10,105 nt of DNA from Candidatus Parepulonipiscium sp. PG-Nun2H_MBin03 (GTDB lineage: Bacteria > Bacillota > Clostridia > Lachnospirales > Cellulosilyticaceae). The stretch covers positions 1-10,105 of the forward strand of contig MDJN01000042.1 of the NCBI GenBank assembly GCA_001995005.1, written 5' to 3'. The stretch's first letter is position 1. The number at the start of each line of letters is the position of its first letter. The notes beneath the pieces were generated by a model that saw nothing but the letters and a program-made list of their open reading frames with translations, was not told the origin of the DNA and made no database searches. Positions 7,012-10,105 of this stretch are shown here, piece by piece. The position numbers were made by a program, and so were the translations under genes.

Positions 7012-8166
7012 TTACCTTGCCTGCACAGCTCGTTCTACTGTTTGTGTTTCCAGTTCGTTACCACAATAATCACAGCCTAATAGAGGTTTTCTATCATATA
7101 AATATTTTCTTACCTCATTTCTAAAATCTTTACTATTAACATCCAGGTAATCTCTGTCATAATCTGGCATAACTCCTGTATTTACACCATTAGCCAACGT
7201 AGGACAATAATAAAATCTATTGCGAATTAAAGTAAATAATCTATTAACGCATCTACTTTGTCTATCTATTTTATTGTCTTGATCATATATATTTAATTTT
7301 ACCCACTTTCCATATCTTTCTTCCGTATATAATGTAAACTGTATGTTGTTTTCTTTTAACAAAGATATTAAGTTTTCATAGTTATAGCTATGTTCTTTAT
7401 AATCGCTAACTACAACATTTATTTTAGGTGTTGCTAGTTGAGTAAGTAAACTTTTATTAGGTAATATTGTAGCATTGGTAACTATGGTAAAATTATTTAT
7501 CTTTGGATTATCTGCATACCTTTCTAATAATTTATCCAATTCTTTGAACATGAATGGTTCATGAAAAAAACTTACCGTGCCTATTTTATCAATATTTGAT
7601 AATAACATATCAAAATTTGTGCATATCTCTTCTAGTGTGGGAATTCTTACTTGTTTGTATTTATCTCCTAGAGCTAGACAATTTTCACATTTTAGGCTGC
7701 ATCCTTCTGTTACACTTAACCATAACTCCTGTATATATATCTGTTCTCGATAATTATTTTCATAATATGCTGTATAGTTTCTTAGTATTATCTCATATTC
7801 AAATATAGTTTTATCTCTTTGTTCAGGCTTTAGCTTAACTGAGTTTATTAATGTTAACGGTATAAACATATTAGTAATATTTATATTTTCCAACGCCTCT
7901 ATTAAATGATCAATATAATGTGCAACTGCTACAATAACTAATGGATTTTCTATTTGTTTAACCGTTTCAAACGGCTTTATAGGCACTCCTTGATAATTCC
8001 ATTCTGAGTCTATATCCACTATAAATAACACTGGGGTAATTCCTATATTTTTTAACGCCCAAAAAGTTATCTTCCCTATATCTCCTGCTCCGTATATTAC
8101 TATATTATTTGTTTTACTACGTTCGATTAATTCGTCTACGCTTATATCATTTATTATTTTCTTCAT
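7012..8166 (-). CDS. Rossmann-domain/radical SAM fusion protein, copy B
   Basis: A 384-aa protein with two parts. Residues about 18-110 form a Rossmann-like domain with IVIYGAGDIGK (GxGxxG), like the N-terminal domain of sugar acyltransferases or NAD-binding enzymes. Residues about 147-300 are a radical SAM domain with CxxxCxxC (C156, C160, C163) for the 4Fe-4S cluster. The usual GGEP motif is replaced by FHEP (201-204), keeping the glutamate. Four further cysteines near the C-terminus (C306, C321 in YYCP, C365 and C368 in GCDYCG) could hold an auxiliary SPASM/twitch-like cluster. The reaction is unknown; its place between a paralogue and wecE suggests modification of a nucleotide-activated sugar or a glycan. 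The start ATG is three bases after the paralogue's TAA, and the nearest good Shine-Dalgarno (GAGGAG) is about 17 bases away, so coupled reinitiation is likely. The first five residues are extra relative to copy A. Confidence 0.85.
   Translation of the reverse strand: MKKIINDISVDELIERSKTNNIVIYGAGDIGKITFWALKNIGITPVLFIVDIDSEWNYQGVPIKPFETVKQIENPLVIVAVAHYIDHLIEALENINITNMFIPLTLINSVKLKPEQRDKTIFEYEIILRNYTAYYENNYREQIYIQELWLSVTEGCSLKCENCLALGDKYKQVRIPTLEEICTNFDMLLSNIDKIGTVSFFHEPFMFKELDKLLERYADNPKINNFTIVTNATILPNKSLLTQLATPKINVVVSDYKEHSYNYENLISLLKENNIQFTLYTEERYGKWVKLNIYDQDNKIDRQSRCVNRLFTLIRNRFYYCPTLANGVNTGVMPDYDRDYLDVNSKDFRNEVRKYLYDRKPLLGCDYCGNELETQTVERAVQAR
8021..8154. repeat. Direct repeat copy 1 (5' end of radical SAM copy B)
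   Basis: Matches 9167-9300 at a constant offset of 1146 bases with no gaps. I count 14 mismatches in 134 positions (about 90% identity), nearly all transitions, with one exact run of 29 bases starting at 8081. It encodes the start of the Rossmann-like domain. Identity falls sharply outside this block. Confidence 0.8.
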
Positions 8167-8169
8167 AAT

Positions 8170-9300
8170 TTATTTTATCTGCACTCCTCTTTTTGATGCC
8201 TTTCCTACTTTCCCAACACCACAATAACTACACCCTGGCAAAGCTTTTCTATCATTTATAAAGTCATTTACCTTTTCTCTAAAGTTAGGGTCATCTAGTC
8301 TTAAATAATCTTGTTCACAATCTGGTACTATACCAGTGTTTGCTCCATGTGCTAATATTGGACAGTAATAAAATCTATCCTTAATCAGATTACAACACTT
8401 CGGCATACACCTTTGTTCACGTGATATCTTATTTTCAAATATTGTTATTTCTCCCCATGCTCCATAGTTTTCATCTGTATACACCGCAAAACTTATATTA
8501 TTTTCTTCTAGTATTTTCTTAAGTTGTTTCAGATTATGACTATTTTCTCTATAGTCACTAATTATTATATTTATTTTAGGCGAATTTAATTTCTTAATTA
8601 TATTTATACTAGGAACAATTGTACCATTAGTAAATAAGTTAATAGACCCAATTTTCGGATTATCTATATATCTATCAATAAATTTATCCAGCTCTTTAAA
8701 TAAAAATGGCTCATGTTGAAATGATATAACTGCTATTTTATCTATATTTGATAATAGCAATTCAAAATTAGTAGTTACCTCTTCTAAAGAAGGTATTCTT
8801 ATTTTGTCATATTTATCCCCTAATGCAGTACAGTTTTTACATTTCAGGCTGCATCCTTCTGTAATATTTAAGTATAGTATAGGAATATATACCATACCAA
8901 TATTTTTATAGTATTCTGAATAGTTTTTAATCACTTCTTTGTATTCAAAACGTATTTTTTTCTGTTGATCAGATGTTAATTTAACCTCATTTATTAAAGT
9001 TAACGGTATATAAATATTTATAACACCTATATTGTGCAATGCTTCTTGCATGTGGTCCACATTGTTTGAAACAGCTATAATCACCAGTGGATTTTCTACT
9101 TCTTTTACTGACATAAAAGGTTTGATAAATACTTCGTTATATTTATCTATTCCAGGCGAATCGTGTATAAATAATACTGGGGTAATTCCTATGTTTTTTA
9201 ATGCCCAAAAAGTTATTTTTCCCACGTCTCCTGCTCCGTATATTACTATATTATTCGTTTTACTACGTTCTATTAATTCGTCTATACTTATATCGTTCAT
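8170..9300 (-). CDS. Rossmann-domain/radical SAM fusion protein, copy A
   Basis: A 376-aa tandem paralogue of the next gene and first gene of the operon. The N-terminal Rossmann-like domain (about 12-105) has IVIYGAGDVGK; the radical SAM domain has CxxxCxxC at C150, C154 and C157 and QHEP at 195-198 in place of GGEP. The C-terminal cysteines C298, C313 (YYCP), C357 and C360 (GCSYCG) match those of copy B. Copy A also has C302, C303 and C328, which copy B lacks, so its auxiliary metal site may differ. The first 43 shared residues are almost identical between copies, while the rest is roughly half identical by eye. The start (ATG 9298-9300) has GAGG at five-base spacing. A TATAAT box about 55 bases upstream is the likely operon promoter. 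The product is probably cytoplasmic and oxygen-sensitive, which fits an anaerobe. I cannot name a substrate. Confidence 0.85.
   Translation of the reverse strand: MNDISIDELIERSKTNNIVIYGAGDVGKITFWALKNIGITPVLFIHDSPGIDKYNEVFIKPFMSVKEVENPLVIIAVSNNVDHMQEALHNIGVINIYIPLTLINEVKLTSDQQKKIRFEYKEVIKNYSEYYKNIGMVYIPILYLNITEGCSLKCKNCTALGDKYDKIRIPSLEEVTTNFELLLSNIDKIAVISFQHEPFLFKELDKFIDRYIDNPKIGSINLFTNGTIVPSINIIKKLNSPKINIIISDYRENSHNLKQLKKILEENNISFAVYTDENYGAWGEITIFENKISREQRCMPKCCNLIKDRFYYCPILAHGANTGIVPDCEQDYLRLDDPNFREKVNDFINDRKALPGCSYCGVGKVGKASKRGVQIK
9167..9300. repeat. Direct repeat copy 2 (5' end of radical SAM copy A)
   Basis: Partner of 8021-8154, in the same orientation and in the same place in the paralogous gene. 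The ATG of copy A aligns with the fifth codon of copy B. Such a patch could support recombination that deletes or fuses the two genes. Confidence 0.8.
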
Positions 9301-9323
9301 TTTTACCTCGCTGGATTAAATTT

Positions 9324-9352
9324 TTGTTTATACCTTGCAACTTTGATACTAT
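9324..9352 (+). promoter_or_regulatory. Candidate promoter for the divergent wecD-like gene
   Basis: TTGTTT (9324-9329) and TACTAT (9347-9352) are 17 bases apart, giving a start near 9359 and a leader of about 30 bases. A rival, TTGATA (9343-9348) with TATATA (9366-9371), is also spaced 17 but would start transcription on the ribosome binding site. The region is so A/T-rich that neither can be called firmly. AAGGAG at 9378-9383, seven bases before ATG 9391, is a strong ribosome binding site. Confidence 0.35.
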
Positions 9353-9358
9353 ATTATA
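9353..9358 (-). promoter_or_regulatory. Candidate -10 box for the six-gene sugar operon
   Basis: A perfect TATAAT on the minus strand (complement of 9353-9358) would start transcription near 9346, leaving a leader of about 46 bases before ATG 9300. No good -35 lies 16-18 bases upstream: those positions overlap the ribosome binding site of the divergent gene. The promoter may therefore be weak or activator-dependent. Confidence 0.45.
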
Positions 9359-9390
9359 CAATAATTATATAACTAATAAGGAGAAATACC

Positions 9391-10105
9391 ATGAAAAAAA
9401 TAGAAGCTCATTGGGATATTAGAAATTTAGGAGTCACTTCAGAAGTTATTAATTTTGAAGAACATGATTTAATCTCTACAGTCCAGTCAAGTATATCTAA
9501 TTTGCAAAGTGAATATCAAGTTTTAAAAATCCCTAACACTCGTGCTGATATAATGTTTAAAGTCCAAGACTATGGTTTTAAGTATAATGAAAGTATATTT
9601 AACTGCAATATCTCATTAAATAATTATCATGTACCTAAGCCTTTTAACTCATTTATTACAAGATTTACCTATAAAAAGGCTAATACAGATGTCGAAAAGG
9701 ACTTTATATTAAACAAAGTGTTGCATGATAACCTTTTTCCTTACGATCGTATCGCTACTAATCCAGCTTTTTCTATGGCTGACAGTAATAGACGATATTA
9801 TTATCTTTTAAAAGATGGGTTATCTCAAAATTTTGAGTTATATAATGTATATCTAGGCAGTAAAAATGTTGGTTTTTTTGCCTTGCAGCCACTGCCTGCA
9901 GATAACTATAGTGCTGTTTTAATTGGAGCTTATAATGAATTTAAAAATCATAACGTTGGATTTTGTCTAGCATTATCTCCAGTATTAGAAGCTAAAAACA
10001 GGGGTGGTAAATATATTTTCGGTAGTATGTCATCTAATAATATGCCTGCTATCAAATTAAACTTCGCCATAAATTATCAACTTTACTCTATTGACTATAT
10101 ATTTG
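9391..10105 (+). CDS. wecD: WecD-like dTDP-amino-sugar N-acetyltransferase (GNAT family), 3' end cut by window edge
   Basis: The frame stays open from ATG 9391 to the window end (238 complete codons), so the protein is partial, probably by only a short tail. The layout matches WecD, which acetylates the 4-amino group of dTDP-4-amino-4,6-dideoxygalactose (the WecE product) using acetyl-CoA. It has an N-terminal WDIRNLGVTSEVI segment (8-20), a divergent first half, a segment with ADSNRRYYYLLKDG (130-143), a GNAT core strand NVGFFAL (159-165) and a C-terminal SSNNMPAIKL (214-223) like the end of GNAT folds. The usual acetyl-CoA loop (R/QxxGxG/A) is degenerate: NHNVGF at 186-191. It is divergent from the operon carrying wecE, with 90 bases between. 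Overall similarity to E. coli WecD is modest; another amino-sugar substrate is possible. Confidence 0.7.
   Translation, partial: MKKIEAHWDIRNLGVTSEVINFEEHDLISTVQSSISNLQSEYQVLKIPNTRADIMFKVQDYGFKYNESIFNCNISLNNYHVPKPFNSFITRFTYKKANTDVEKDFILNKVLHDNLFPYDRIATNPAFSMADSNRRYYYLLKDGLSQNFELYNVYLGSKNVGFFALQPLPADNYSAVLIGAYNEFKNHNVGFCLALSPVLEAKNRGGKYIFGSMSSNNMPAIKLNFAINYQLYSIDYIF

Noticed and set aside
9301..9390. Riboswitch or other structured RNA in the divergent intergenic region
   Set aside because: Only 90 bases, almost all A/T, with no stem longer than chance and no recognised conserved core. Two back-to-back promoters explain the space.
9201..9422. Plus-strand open frame spanning the divergent promoter region
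   Set aside because: It starts inside radical SAM copy A, crosses the intergenic region and ends inside the wecD-like gene in a different frame. Its composition is typical of antisense A/T-rich DNA.

Overview
This is a strongly A+T-rich, densely coding bacterial window. One long minus-strand block (58-9300) holds eight genes, and a divergent, truncated plus-strand gene starts at 9391. Non-coding DNA is limited to the left edge (1-57), a 78-base junction (3402-3479), a 90-base divergent promoter region (9301-9390) and a few gaps of under 30 bases. No gene-free stretch reaches 300 bases. I see no tRNA, rRNA, CRISPR array, transposase, integrase or broken gene. AGGAG-type ribosome binding sites, low GC, heavy ATA and TTA codon use and a YceG-TelA pair best fit a low-GC Bacillota (Clostridia- or Negativicutes-like). 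WecE and WecD homologues are better known from Gram-negative surface glycans, so a member with elaborate surface or flagellar glycosylation is plausible. The genus cannot be fixed from the sequence.

Right part, read in the minus direction from 9300 to 3480: an apparent six-gene sugar operon. It holds two tandem paralogues that fuse a Rossmann-type nucleotide-binding domain to a radical SAM domain (8170-9300 and 7012-8166), a WecE-type dTDP-sugar aminotransferase (5854-6984), a WbqC-family protein (5157-5852), a NeuB-type nonulosonate synthase (4139-5149) and a NeuA-type CMP-nonulosonate cytidylyltransferase (3480-4151). Spacing is tight: gaps of 3, 27, 1 and 7 bases and one 13-base overlap. 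The operon ends in a clear Rho-independent terminator that overlaps the neuA stop codon. The plus-strand gene at 9391 resembles WecD, the acetyltransferase that follows WecE, so the two divergent units together could make dTDP-4-acetamido-4,6-dideoxygalactose (TDP-Fuc4NAc). NeuB and NeuA would make and activate a sialic- or legionaminic-type sugar. No glycosyltransferase, epimerase or dehydratase lies in the window, so supply and use of these sugars must be encoded elsewhere.

Left part (58-3401): a two-gene unit with overlapping reading frames, yceG then telA. It has a credible promoter whose -35 element sits inside the preceding terminator, and a candidate terminator at the left edge. YceG and TelA belong to the 'biosynthetic module' that comparative genomics links to Ter (tellurium and stress response) systems. 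No TerD-family gene is visible here.

The parts that stand out are the duplicated Rossmann-radical SAM fusions, which have no function I can name, and the placement of a YceG-TelA pair directly behind a nonulosonate/amino-sugar operon.
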